Shown piece after piece: positions 19,101 to 27,915 of a DNA stretch of 64,000 nucleotides. How positions within the stretch are numbered: position 1 is the stretch's first letter; every line of letters starts with the position of its first letter. The notes under the pieces were generated by a model, which was given only the letters and a program-made list of their open reading frames with translations, had not been told where the DNA came from and made no database searches. The position numbers and the translations under genes were made by a program. Origin of the DNA: Marisediminicola antarctica (GTDB taxonomy: Bacteria > Actinomycetota > Actinomycetes > Actinomycetales > Microbacteriaceae); NCBI RefSeq assembly GCF_009930795.1, contig NZ_CP017146.1:1488001-1552000 (forward strand), written 5' to 3'.

Positions 19101-19808
19101 GATGCCCCCGGAGGTGAAGCCATCCCAGCCGAGCGGTGGGGCGCCACGGGTGAGCCGGCTGATTGCGGCGTCGTACGGCGGAAGCGGCGCGCCCACCCAT
19201 CCCTGATCCTGAGTATCGTAGTCTGCCCATGCCCCGTCGACTGGAAGCCCGACGATCTCGAGCGGCTCCCAGTCGTCGGCATTCACGATGTCGTGCAGCG
19301 TGGTGATTCTCACTTCCGGTGAGTGGCCATTCACGAGTATCGCCCAGGTGGCTCCGCTCGTGCGCACGTCGAGACTCACGCTCACACCGGCGGCGGGATT
19401 CGCTGCGGCGGCGCCGACAGTACCGACCAGACCGTCATGACCTATGCGGTACAGGAACAGGCCGACCGGCTCGGAAGGATCAGACACCTGGCACCGGACG
19501 GCCACGTGGCCTGCGTCGACGCCGCCCCAGTCCAGCCGCATTCCGTCGGTGGTCCACGCGATGTTCACATCGACGGGCGCAGGCCTCTGCCGCCGGGAGG
19601 GCGAACGCCGCCACACCGTGAATGGGCCATGCGGCACGCCGAGGTCAGCGGAGCATGCCCACTCGAGCCGTACGTCGGCGGAGCGACGCTTCAGTCGCTC
19701 CCAGTCGACCTTCTCGCCGAGGAACTGTTCGCGCGAGCGCGCGACGCGCGTCCAGTCGATCTCGACGGCCTGAGCCCGCATGCGGAACGGATCGGCGGTG
19801 CGCACCAT
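16116..19808 (-). CDS. Giant beta-sandwich protein of unknown function (1230 aa)
   Basis: I do not recognise this family. The protein has no signal peptide or membrane helix. The N-terminus is basic (RSREQFLGEKVDWERLKRR). After that it is built of repeated beta-rich, Pro/Ala-rich modules that read like fibronectin III or Ig folds (for example VRCQVSDPSEPVGLFLYRIG and AVGAGTEVRLRLEASSPIPV). Several Trp-rich stretches such as YVAEWQGTLPPAWTPWLVRA recur. The ATG at 19808 overlaps the stop of the 2288-aa gene (TGATG) and has GGAGG close upstream, so the two are probably made together. A roughly equal amount from one mRNA and a joint complex are inferences. It is followed, also with overlap, by the DUF6998-like gene. 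Confidence 0.8.
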   Translation of the reverse strand: MVRTADPFRMRAQAVEIDWTRVARSREQFLGEKVDWERLKRRSADVRLEWACSADLGVPHGPFTVWRRSPSRRQRPAPVDVNIAWTTDGMRLDWGGVDAGHVAVRCQVSDPSEPVGLFLYRIGHDGLVGTVGAAAANPAAGVSVSLDVRTSGATWAILVNGHSPEVRITTLHDIVNADDWEPLEIVGLPVDGAWADYDTQDQGWVGAPLPPYDAAISRLTRGAPPLGWDGFTSGGIRTPTWEGPDPVALVDELRKFVLPAVEALYDSGVPEFAQMRTEAWTTTTAPHVDGSAATSSLDAHVDPRPWAVLGLTAQVDPFLNLATGFGAVYTTESLDDDQIPIAHDELLVTAQYRQVLGPGDQVLDDQPLPAGIGPAEFAAYAPRGAQLSQVPSPTQLTATRAGFVEPRQPDAPWGESIRLTYRRTLASAMLGTPTQQAAVVADVGSPVAEPIIERRLPQGWRTLAISPDGPQGQPGFDRATLMHAPAQIALGSSGRNVRYGVALADVFGVWSPWREVGYAGDEPAPELSAIISAKLDMRYTGSTAAPTTLEVDVATEWTQRRPSRIDVRVVFHPVAPAPASAPVLSPTGGVPIGGFDRDLAVTFAGDAPTGVGCTVVELNEEGTAPLGGATRGSGARRYRLTATVPTLDFATVWRWGAALWTRRHLLSGPTPTPFGERADTHAASPVPVHPLPPPLLPDVPLASLPDASGCSHAAVSWSLAAGADARTAVVWECAETALRQTAGLSPQADPLDSPSVRLVDLREAYDSLTPERQRGVFRRIAEVDAGQRTADVTLPRGSTDIHLFVVTIVSSTAIESPWPQGVGGTQPHEHLRAVIAPRLARPEPPVVRSSPVAVGAGTEVRLRLEASSPIPVQSFRLLRTRSDRAALRADTMGPAFAEAVAGVKLDDSTPAQPKRDPVTGDLVYVAEWQGTLPPAWTPWLVRAIAVPQPIEPHRAVRGVGSPPSDIVSVLSAPDTPPVLNDLAFAEPDAAHTGLVIRTATTAPVIPLALGDHTLRARITGASAAPIEIGPATLASLDETPLSTSPGGPAVWQRGTRVTGRSPLALWFSRADAATSVTIEASLTDPRGRTTTRRVTIPGWTPPPPPAAATLELLGITPRPLSGVTVGVLTDATLDEPYRLRVMAARRTSRGPFGPRLPLRRPLVVEVDLADIPAAPRPPIVVGTVSFRRIRRLTPFAGTTIEIGVPLPSPLSVSVTLIAPDGAAVSVTGNG

Positions 19809-22800
19809 CAGTCCTCCACCTCCCAGGGTGCCGCCTGCAGGTCGGCCCGTATGGCGACCGTCGGCGTCTCGGTCGTGCTCGAGGGCATGACCTCGCGATG
19901 CACGAGGGTGAAGCGCGCTTCGCATCCGCGCGCGCCCGGGCCGAGGATCGCGATCGCCCTCGTGCCACCCGGCCCACGGATGATGCGCTGCACAGTCGCA
20001 CGCGGCAGATCGCCGGCGGTAGGCGGCGTGGTGTCCGCGCGGAGCTGGAGCCATTCGCCCGCCCGGCCGGCCCAGTAGCCGTGGCTCGGATCCGGCGCGT
20101 CAGGTGGGGCGGGAACCCACGTCGGCACGGTCCGCGTGCGCCAGAGCGGCTCGCTGGCCTCGATGATCACGGCGAGCGGCTGCGGTACCGCCGAGGCGCT
20201 CCACAGCACCCGGGTGCGGGGCCAGTCGGGCACAGCGTCGACGCCGAGGCCCACCTGCTGCATCGCTCCGTCCACGGCGGCGCCGCTGGGCTCGTCGGTG
20301 AGCGCTGCGAATGCGGAGACATCGGCGACGGCGCAATGCTCGATCGAGGCACCCGACGTGAGTGCCGCAAGGTCCCCGGTGTCGCGGAATCGTGAGGTAG
20401 TGAAGCCCACGCGGTGCACCAGAATGGGGTCGGCGCCGGTGCCCTTCACGACACTGTGCACATCGACGAGGTAGTCGGTGAGCGGCTCGAAGTCGTACTC
20501 CAGCATGGTCGTGTAGACATCCGTCGCGTCGCCGTCGACATTCACGCAGGCGAGACCGTCTTCACCGATCACCTCGAGCACGGCCGTGTGCCACGGCTTC
20601 AGAACTCCCGCGGCGCTCTCGAGGGTCGCGAGGGCGCCGTCTGGTTCGACGGGCAGGGTGACGCCGTGTGCCGGGCTGCCCCCGCCGGGAGGCGACGGGT
20701 GATCTCCGGATGCCGCGCGCACCGTGACGCGGAGCTCGCGGCCGTAGGCGTCGAACAACCCGGTGACCCGTTGTGTGGCGAAGACGATCCGCACCTTCTC
20801 GCGGGTGAAGACGCCCGTCTCGTCCATGCTGGGCGTCGTGCTCGTGATCCACGGGTCGAGGTCGATCGGGGCCGTCGTCTGGGTGTGGAACGCGAACGTC
20901 TGGGGAGTTGCGACCGGGGTCCAGCCGTCGCCGTCGTCGTGGGGTGCCGGCTGGACATCGCCTTCCTTGCTCGTGGCCTCCCACGCGACCTCGAGTGTGT
21001 AGTCCTGGTCGGGGTGTAGCAGCGCGACATCGTCGGCGCCCTTCGACAGGGCGTTCGAGAGGGCGGTACGGTCACGGTCGATCGCGAGCTCGTCCCATTC
21101 GAACCGTTCGGTCTCGCTCGCGAACCCGCCTGTTGCGGCGACGATGACGAAGGGATCGGTGAGGCGCTCGAGCTGGCCGTCGCGCCGCCGGCCGATCACG
21201 ATCCGGGTTGTGTCGTCTGGCACCCGCTTGAACGCGACGAACGCGGGAAGGAGGTTGGCGCCGGATTGACGCAGCCTGCCCGCGATCACGCCCGCACGCC
21301 ACACCGGGTCGGCCCACGGTTCGTCGGGGTCGACCCATTCGTCGGGCAGGTGATGGGCGCCGCCGAGCATGTCGGAGCCGTCGACGGGGCGTTCGTCGAG
21401 CACAGTGCCGTCTGACGCTTCGCACCGGATCACCACGCCGGCGTTGAGCCCTTGCTCGTCGAGCAGCAGCAGCACCGCGAACGCGGTGAAGGTGTCACCG
21501 TCGCGGACGAATGCGACCGCATCGGCGAGCTCGTGCGGGTGGAAGCCCGAGTCCTCCCACGCGCGCTTCACGAGGATCCGATCCTCCTCGGTGCCCCACG
21601 GCGACGGCTGGTCGAGATCGCGGTGTGGCGAGCGCAACACCGCGCCGCGGCATCCCGCGCGCTTCGGTACTCGTGCGCGGCCGATTGGCGCGTGTTCGCT
21701 GCGCCCGTCGGCGGTCTGTGGTGGCTCGGCCTCCCATCCGGACTTCTGCGCGGTGGCCGCGAGGTCGTGCAGTGACCCGCCGTCGCGGAGGTATGCGGTG
21801 GCGTTGGCGAGCGAGACGCCGGTGAAGAAGACGCCGGCGCTGAAGGTCGAGGGGAGCAGCGCGTCCCAGCGGCCGAACGGGTCGCGAGGATCGAGAGGGT
21901 CGCCGTGCGGATCGAAGCACGCCACCTGGTCGCCGATGACGACCGCGGGCGCGGTGCCCTGTGCCAGGTCGACGCGTGCGCTGATGCGCCAGAGTTCAAT
22001 CACGCGCACGCGGGTATCGGCGGGCTCTCCGCGGACGGTGCCCGGAGGGTCGGGCCACATGAGGCCGGTGAGGTGCCATCCGTCGTCACTGGACCCGTCG
22101 GGGCTGTCGTTGAACGTCCAGAGCAGCTGCGCGGGCGGTGCGCCCTGCGAGCACACATTGCCCCACTGATGGCGCACCGTCTCAACGAGATTCTCGCCAT
22201 ACGGCACGGCAGTCGGTGTTGCAGTGGGCAGCCAGTCCAGCAGCGCCAGCGAGGGGCCGGCATGTCCACCCGTCGTCGCGAGCGGCTTGAGCCATGTGCT
22301 GGGGGCGGCGCCCGGGCCGATGCCGCCGTTCAGGCTGATCGCGGTGACCCTGTACCGCCACCACCGATCGCCGATGCGTGCCCAGAAGTTTGGGCCTGCG
22401 GGCGGCAGGTTGACCGGTACTTCGCCGAGGACCTCGACCTCCGTGCCGCCCGGACCGCCGTCCATCTGAGGAGCGGTGCGGAACGAGATGATCGGGATCG
22501 CGTCGATGGGGACGACCGGAACGGCCTCGGTGGTGCCCTGACGGGCGGCGTCGCCCAGCTTGCCGTCGATCACTTCCGCGGCTCCGGTGCCCTCGACCTT
22601 GGCCGGGGTGCGCGCGATGAGCGAGACGCCGGCGACTAGTTCGCGCGGGGTCGGTGTCGCGGTCGGCGGCGCGCCGATCGTGAGGCTTACGCATCCCTTG
22701 ACTGAGAAGAAGAAGAAATCGACACTGCCGCACACCTCGCCATGCACGTAGGGCTCCTGGGTGATGGTGCCATCGGGGTTCTCCCGCGCGCCCACCTGCA

Positions 22801-25800
22801 CCTCGAGGGTCGCGCTGGCTGAGATTCCCACGATCCACAGGCGCAGCTCGCCACGCACGTAGATGATGCCGGCGAGGTAGAACGGGTCAAGCCCGAGGAT
22901 TGCATCGAAGCCGGCGGCGACCTCGAGGTAGAGTCCCACGGACTTGCTCCCCATGAGCACGGCCTGCAGGTGGAACCCGACGGCGACGGCGAAGCCCGAC
23001 GGCACCGAGAGGACGGGGTCGGTCGCGAGGGTGATGCCGTTGCCGTGCACCATGAGGTAGCCACTGCCCCTGATCACGTCGAGCACGGCGACGGTGACGC
23101 GTTCCGACTCCGGGAACCTGCCGAGATCGACGAACCAGTTCTCGGGATTCGCCGTCTCAAAGCTCGCGGTGACGGGCACCCGCACGGAGAGGATGCTCTC
23201 GATCTCGTAGGCCGCGACAATGCCGATGAGGATCGAGCCGCGCCCGAAGTCGATGTCGAGCACGGCGAGGAAAGTCGCCGTCTGATCGCTGCCGAAGGCC
23301 GGAGGCAGGCTCAGCACATCGGCCTTCATGATGAGGAGCAGCCGTGGCCCGGGCAGCTCGATCACCACGATGCCGTCGAGGTGGACGGTGAATCCGCCGT
23401 CGACGGTGCCCACGGCGATGCCGGCCGCGAACGCGAACGCGCCGGGTTCGAGCGACCAGCCTTCGGGTGCCATCACCTGGCCGGTGCGGGGATACTGCGC
23501 CATAACCCAGTCCAGCGCCGGGGTGAGTGAACCCGCGAACGGGGACTCGTCGCGCCGATAGTTCACGCCGATGCCACCCATGAACCCGTAGATGCCGAGA
23601 CCGGAGTTGCCAAGCAGGATCGGAACGGGGAACTCGACGCGTCCGCCCACGAGCACGCCGGTGACTCCGCGCGCCGGATCGCGCTCCACGGCCAGCACGG
23701 CGGCTACACGGATGTTCACCGGTGTCACTGTCAGGTCGAATGCGCCCTTGAAGCCAAACTCGGTGAACTCCAGCGACCCGGAGCCGTGCAGGGTGCCGGG
23801 GATCTCGATGCTCGCCCGCAGTTTCGTCAGCTGCAGATCGAGCGGCGGGCCGTCCAACCGAACCCGCACTCGCACGGCGTCGACTCTGACGATGCCGAGG
23901 TCGACGCCGAGCCCCACCTCGACTTCAAGGTAGGTGGGGTTGTCGCGGCTCACTCGGAAGCCGAGGATGCGAAGGATCTCATCGAGGGGCGGGGTGGCCG
24001 TGAGCGCCCCGGCCGGCACGTCGAGTGAGTAGCCCCGGCTCGGGTCGAACACCGGCAGCGGCAGGTATTCCAGCCCTCCGGGTGTTGTGCCCGTTCCCCA
24101 CTCCGAGCGCACACCGATGGCCTTGTAGCGGGCCTTTATCGGCCTGGCGGGGTCGACCCGCACAAGACCGATATCGAAGCTGAAACCGATCTCGAGGTCG
24201 AGCAGGATGCTGATCTGGACGCCCCTGTCGGATGCGGCCGTTATCCCGTCGGGCCCGAGCACGCCGCTCGAGACCACGAGCTCTCCTCCGCGAAGCATGA
24301 GGGAGTGGGTATGCAGCACGTCGCTTGCGCCCAGCGCAACACTTCCGAGCGCGACAATCGCCCCGGCCGCGGGCGAGAGCTCGACGGCGCTCGCGGTTAG
24401 GGGGGCCATCACCGCCAGCGCGCCAAGGATGTTGAGCGTGTCAGGGTTCGCCTCACCTTCGGTCATGACTGCGAGGCCGTCGAGGTCCTGGTCGGCGGCG
24501 CGGAACTCCGCGGTGACGTCCCATGCGGCGCGGTCCTCGCTCAAGCGGAGGCGCACCAGAAAGAGGCAGATCCCGTCGGAGGCGTTGCGTGCACCCGAGC
24601 GCAGGGGCGCTTCGCCACGGCGGGCGAGAGATGCCTCGGCGGCCGTCTCGATGTCGAACTCGCCATAGATTTCGGCGCGGACGAGGGTGTCGCGCACGAT
24701 CTCGACGCGCACGCCGATCTTACGGAAGCAGTCTGGTCGACGCGACTGGGGCGGTCGTGGGTCGGTGCGCGGGGAGGGTGGCAAGACGGTGCGGGTGATG
24801 TCGGCCCGGCACACCTCCTCAGCCGCGGGAACCGGCTGCCACCGCGCAACGGCGAGCCACCAGTGCGACGATCCGCGTGCCGGCCGCGGGGTGACGCCGT
24901 CCATGAGTCCGGGGATCGTCGCCGACGAGTTTGCGAACGCCGAGCCGTGAACGGTGCCAGCCTGCACATTCGTGAACCCGGCGCCGCGTAGTGCCCGGAT
25001 GGCCGCCTCCATCCGCCGGCGCGAGAGGGCGAGGTTGTGGCTGTCCTGCGCGGTGGACCCCGGGTCTTCGTGCGACGCGTAGCCGTCGACCGTGATGAGC
25101 TGACCCGCTCCAACCTGCCCGAGGCGACCGGCCATTGCGGTCTCGAACGTGGATCCGCCGGGTGCGCTTGTCGCCTGCCCGGAGGCCGGCCGGTCCCGCA
25201 TGTCCGGGTTGCTGTCAGCCCACGCCAGCCGCGCGTTCTCGCGCGATTGCTGTTCGGCTGAAAGCGGCGGAACGGGGGCGGGAACCGGTGACGGGGGAAG
25301 CTCACCGGCGGTGGGCCGATCGAAGTGGAACCAGCATCCCGCCGTCTGCGCGACCCCGGCGGGGATGGTCGCCGTGACCGACACCGGTGCCCCGCCCGGG
25401 ACCGGCACAGTGAGGGTGTCGCCGGTGTGGGTGCCGCCGCTCCAGTTCCATGCCACGCTGCGGCGGGGCTCGAGGCGCACGGTGACGTGGGTCGCGGTCT
25501 CGCTGTCTTTCACGATCACGTGAGTGCCTCGCTGTGTGGGGCGCACCGCGGTTGTCGATCCGACCGGCGCGGATCCGACTGTCGCGGGTGTCGTGTCGCG
25601 GGCGACCGTGATGGTGCGCACCGTAGCCGGTGCCGGGCCGGCGTCGTCGGCGGTCACCGTGATCGTGATGGTCCCCGTAGCAGGCGTCGTGACGGGGCTG
25701 CGGTCATCGACGACTGGCGCCATCGTGCCGACGGTGATCGAGATCTCGACGGGAGCGATGCCGCCCTCCGTATCCACGAGAATCTCGGAGTTCGCGGGCA

Positions 25801-26674
25801 GCAGCGCCGTGCCAGTGCCTGGATCAGGGATGTAGCGCCCGTTCACGCCGCGGAAGCTCGCGTGGATGCGCGGTGCTCCACCGCGGTTCACCACCTCGGC
25901 CTCGAAGATTCCGGTGACGCCCTGGTGCTCGCCCACGCCGATCCACAGGTTTCGCACGCCTGCGCTCACTGCGACGCCCTCGAGCCCCGAGGGCGAGACG
26001 AACAGTCGCACTTCGGGTAGGAACAGGCCTTGCCACGCGGCGGGCTGCACCCGGGCCTCCGGGGGAAGCACCGTCGGGGCGGCGGCCGTGCCAGAGAGGT
26101 CGAGCACTGCGGTGCGGTACGCAAAACCGACGGTGGAACCTGGTCCGATGAGGGCGTATGGCGGCTCCATCCGCACGAACTCATAGACGTTCTCCGAGCC
26201 ACCGCCCGAGCTCGTCGCCGATGACAGCAGCTTCACTGCGACCGATTGGCCGGCCAGTTGCATAACACCCACGCTCAACTGAGGAACGACGAACGCGACC
26301 TCGGGAAACGCCGGATCGGGGATCAACTGGCCCTGAATATCGAGCATCGCCCCGACCAACCCCGGCACTTTGATCGCCGCGAGGGGTGACGTGATTATGA
26401 CCCGCCAGCCCGACGCGGGTGCCCGCAGCATGCCCACGGCAACCGTTACGTTCGGGTCCCGCAGCTGCAACAGCGAGTTGCCGCCGCTCAGGTTGCCGGT
26501 GGCGAGGTCCAGCCCCGGCATGCTGGTGAGATTCTGCTGCACGGTCGCGACGTCCCAAGTGCCGAACTCGTCAGTCTCGGTGGATGTCGCGACCGTGTCG
26601 GTCATCTGCTCGAGTAGAGGCTGCAGCCGGTCCGCGCCGCCGCCAGCGCCCGAGAGTGTGTCCCAGAGGCTCAT
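19808..26674 (-). CDS. Giant multidomain protein (2288 aa) with OmpA-like and DUF6603-like regions
   Basis: The largest gene in the window. There is no signal peptide. The parts in order are: a start (MSLWDTLSGAGGGADRLQPL) and beta-rich region (1 to about 480); an OmpA/MotB-like segment around residues 490-600 (TVDGYASHEDPGSTAQDSHN, LALSRRRMEAAIRALRGAG); and a long Gly/Leu-rich beta region at about 820-1335 (PVPILLGNSGLGIYGFMGGI, LDGIVVIELPGPRLLLIMKA) that looks like DUF6603. A C-terminal half follows, with fibronectin-like and Ig-like stretches. DUF6603 and large OmpA-domain proteins occur in some contractile-injection-type loci, but no sheath, baseplate or DUF4157 gene is visible here, so that link is not supported. 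The start at 26674 has GGGAAGGGG upstream; an in-frame start at 26713 is possible. Confidence 0.8.
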   Translation of the reverse strand: MSLWDTLSGAGGGADRLQPLLEQMTDTVATSTETDEFGTWDVATVQQNLTSMPGLDLATGNLSGGNSLLQLRDPNVTVAVGMLRAPASGWRVIITSPLAAIKVPGLVGAMLDIQGQLIPDPAFPEVAFVVPQLSVGVMQLAGQSVAVKLLSSATSSGGGSENVYEFVRMEPPYALIGPGSTVGFAYRTAVLDLSGTAAAPTVLPPEARVQPAAWQGLFLPEVRLFVSPSGLEGVAVSAGVRNLWIGVGEHQGVTGIFEAEVVNRGGAPRIHASFRGVNGRYIPDPGTGTALLPANSEILVDTEGGIAPVEISITVGTMAPVVDDRSPVTTPATGTITITVTADDAGPAPATVRTITVARDTTPATVGSAPVGSTTAVRPTQRGTHVIVKDSETATHVTVRLEPRRSVAWNWSGGTHTGDTLTVPVPGGAPVSVTATIPAGVAQTAGCWFHFDRPTAGELPPSPVPAPVPPLSAEQQSRENARLAWADSNPDMRDRPASGQATSAPGGSTFETAMAGRLGQVGAGQLITVDGYASHEDPGSTAQDSHNLALSRRRMEAAIRALRGAGFTNVQAGTVHGSAFANSSATIPGLMDGVTPRPARGSSHWWLAVARWQPVPAAEEVCRADITRTVLPPSPRTDPRPPQSRRPDCFRKIGVRVEIVRDTLVRAEIYGEFDIETAAEASLARRGEAPLRSGARNASDGICLFLVRLRLSEDRAAWDVTAEFRAADQDLDGLAVMTEGEANPDTLNILGALAVMAPLTASAVELSPAAGAIVALGSVALGASDVLHTHSLMLRGGELVVSSGVLGPDGITAASDRGVQISILLDLEIGFSFDIGLVRVDPARPIKARYKAIGVRSEWGTGTTPGGLEYLPLPVFDPSRGYSLDVPAGALTATPPLDEILRILGFRVSRDNPTYLEVEVGLGVDLGIVRVDAVRVRVRLDGPPLDLQLTKLRASIEIPGTLHGSGSLEFTEFGFKGAFDLTVTPVNIRVAAVLAVERDPARGVTGVLVGGRVEFPVPILLGNSGLGIYGFMGGIGVNYRRDESPFAGSLTPALDWVMAQYPRTGQVMAPEGWSLEPGAFAFAAGIAVGTVDGGFTVHLDGIVVIELPGPRLLLIMKADVLSLPPAFGSDQTATFLAVLDIDFGRGSILIGIVAAYEIESILSVRVPVTASFETANPENWFVDLGRFPESERVTVAVLDVIRGSGYLMVHGNGITLATDPVLSVPSGFAVAVGFHLQAVLMGSKSVGLYLEVAAGFDAILGLDPFYLAGIIYVRGELRLWIVGISASATLEVQVGARENPDGTITQEPYVHGEVCGSVDFFFFSVKGCVSLTIGAPPTATPTPRELVAGVSLIARTPAKVEGTGAAEVIDGKLGDAARQGTTEAVPVVPIDAIPIISFRTAPQMDGGPGGTEVEVLGEVPVNLPPAGPNFWARIGDRWWRYRVTAISLNGGIGPGAAPSTWLKPLATTGGHAGPSLALLDWLPTATPTAVPYGENLVETVRHQWGNVCSQGAPPAQLLWTFNDSPDGSSDDGWHLTGLMWPDPPGTVRGEPADTRVRVIELWRISARVDLAQGTAPAVVIGDQVACFDPHGDPLDPRDPFGRWDALLPSTFSAGVFFTGVSLANATAYLRDGGSLHDLAATAQKSGWEAEPPQTADGRSEHAPIGRARVPKRAGCRGAVLRSPHRDLDQPSPWGTEEDRILVKRAWEDSGFHPHELADAVAFVRDGDTFTAFAVLLLLDEQGLNAGVVIRCEASDGTVLDERPVDGSDMLGGAHHLPDEWVDPDEPWADPVWRAGVIAGRLRQSGANLLPAFVAFKRVPDDTTRIVIGRRRDGQLERLTDPFVIVAATGGFASETERFEWDELAIDRDRTALSNALSKGADDVALLHPDQDYTLEVAWEATSKEGDVQPAPHDDGDGWTPVATPQTFAFHTQTTAPIDLDPWITSTTPSMDETGVFTREKVRIVFATQRVTGLFDAYGRELRVTVRAASGDHPSPPGGGSPAHGVTLPVEPDGALATLESAAGVLKPWHTAVLEVIGEDGLACVNVDGDATDVYTTMLEYDFEPLTDYLVDVHSVVKGTGADPILVHRVGFTTSRFRDTGDLAALTSGASIEHCAVADVSAFAALTDEPSGAAVDGAMQQVGLGVDAVPDWPRTRVLWSASAVPQPLAVIIEASEPLWRTRTVPTWVPAPPDAPDPSHGYWAGRAGEWLQLRADTTPPTAGDLPRATVQRIIRGPGGTRAIAILGPGARGCEARFTLVHREVMPSSTTETPTVAIRADLQAAPWEVED

Positions 26675-26725
26675 GGCGCCCCTTCCCAAGGATGGATCAC
26701 CGGAGAGCGGCACCCGTGAGCACGC

Positions 26726-26929
26726 TCAATTTTTAATCTTGACGAACGGTCGCATTCCGTGCCACTGCGTCTTCTGCCGTTCAGGCAACGTGCAGCGGCC
26801 TCCGAGATGCGATGTGCAGTGCATATCCTCCTCCAAGGTCAGTAAGGCGCGCAAGGCCTCGCATTGACCTATAAGAGACCGCACCGTGGCCACAGTCGCG
26901 GCCTCATCTGACAGCGGAATTCGCGGCAT
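26726..26929 (-). CDS. Small hypothetical protein upstream of the giant operon
   Basis: A 67-aa open frame starting MPRIPLSDEAATVATVRSLI, with a Cys/His-containing middle (DMHCTSHLGGRC). It ends about 50 bases before the ribosome binding site of the giant gene and could be the first gene of its operon. No family is recognised, the ribosome binding site is weak, and codon bias is only moderate; it may be a chance frame. The remainder of 26675-26994 is non-coding as far as I can see. Confidence 0.3.
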   Translation of the reverse strand: MPRIPLSDEAATVATVRSLIGQCEALRALLTLEEDMHCTSHLGGRCTLPERQKTQWHGMRPFVKIKN

Positions 26930-26994
26930 TCCGGTTTCGAGCGAGAAGAGCGACAGACCACCATGATCCCCTTGACCAGACTCGTTGCGTCGCG

Positions 26995-27459
26995 TTAGCG
27001 TCGCTCCACGGGTCCAATTGATCGGATGCGGCGGCTCCGCCCGGAGCGGGCCATCGAGCTCGCCATGCGGGCCCTCATCAAACGCGACGTTTTGACCGCC
27101 GGGTGCGCGCGGTCGACCTCGTGGTTCGTGCGCGCGAGGTCGTGGCCGATCTTCCTCGCGACAAACTCCTCGCGCTGGATGGCCTCGCCGTCTCGTTCGA
27201 CCTGGAACATGCGCACGTAGCCCTCGGCGACAAAGCTGTCGCCCTTTGAAAACCGTGTGAGCGCGCGCTCGGCAGTTGCGCGGTAGGCAACCAGGTCGGG
27301 GAAGCTCGGCTCGAGCTCGGTGAATCCACCGTCATCCTCGCGGCGGAAGTGCGCCTGGCCGACCCGGACATAGAAGCGGGTGTCGCCGTGCTCGGTGACC
27401 GATTGCTGCGGGTCCGATGCGATGAAACCGGACAGCGACGGCTGGGTGTGAAATGCCAT
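26995..27459 (-). CDS. ssb: Single-stranded DNA-binding protein, mobile-element type
   Basis: 154 aa OB-fold protein. The core is recognisable from LSGFIASDPQQSVTEHGDTR, FYVRVGQAH and GDSFVAEGYVRMFQ. The C-terminus is basic (ARMASSMARSGRSRRIR) and lacks the acidic DDDIPF-like tip of chromosomal SSB. That kind of tail is what I expect for SSB proteins of conjugative elements in Microbacteriaceae and other actinobacteria. The start at 27459 has GGAGG nine bases upstream. It lies 88 bases downstream of a coupling-protein remnant on the same strand, the kind of neighbour found in integrative conjugative elements. Confidence 0.85.
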   Translation of the reverse strand: MAFHTQPSLSGFIASDPQQSVTEHGDTRFYVRVGQAHFRREDDGGFTELEPSFPDLVAYRATAERALTRFSKGDSFVAEGYVRMFQVERDGEAIQREEFVARKIGHDLARTNHEVDRAHPAVKTSRLMRARMASSMARSGRSRRIRSIGPVERR

Positions 27460-27547
27460 GGGACTCGACCTCCAGTGATCGGGCGGACCGCCCTGGTCCG
27501 CGCTTACTATGAGGTGCGCCGTGGATCACACGTCGACCGCTCGGCGG

Positions 27548-27772
27548 TCACTCCGCTTCGGTGTTGGGGGGCTCCTCGGGCTCGTGGTGAGCAGGCGCCC
27601 GCATCGATGCTTCGATTTTTGCCCGGTCAGCGCGCTGCGTCTTCCCGTCTGGCCGTTCAGTCCACATCTGCAGCCTCGCGATGATCGGCGGGGTTGCGCG
27701 GAGCATGATTAGGCCGGTGCCGAACGGGAGGGTGCGGATGGTGTCGGGCGGCGTTATCGTGACGCGGCGGAC
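27548..27772 (-). pseudogene. C-terminal remnant of a type IV secretion coupling protein (VirD4/TraG type)
   Basis: About 74 codons reading VRRVTITPPDTIRTLPFGTG, LIMLRATPPIIARLQMW and TERPDGKTQRADRAKIEASM. This matches the C-terminal end of actinobacterial conjugation coupling ATPases, where a 'LPFGTxxxLLRxAPPI' stretch follows the TraM-recognition domain (family recalled by eye). The upstream ATPase part is absent: beyond 27772 the frame runs antisense to another gene. It is evidence that an integrative conjugative element once lay here. The remaining bases between 27460 and 27827 show nothing else. Confidence 0.5.
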
Positions 27773-27915
27773 GGAGTGCTGCGATGAGCGTGGGCCGCGG
27801 TCGCCGATAGTCGTGGACGGTTCAGCGTGACGGTGCACGGCATTCTCTGCGGGGTCCTGCAGTACGTCGGCGCGGAGCTGTCCGCACACGAGACGATCAA
27901 GGTGGAGCAGGACGC

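Noticed and set aside
19808-26674. Extracellular contractile injection system locus
   Set aside because: Only large OmpA/DUF6603-like proteins are present. No sheath, tube, baseplate, ATPase or DUF4157 gene was found in the window.
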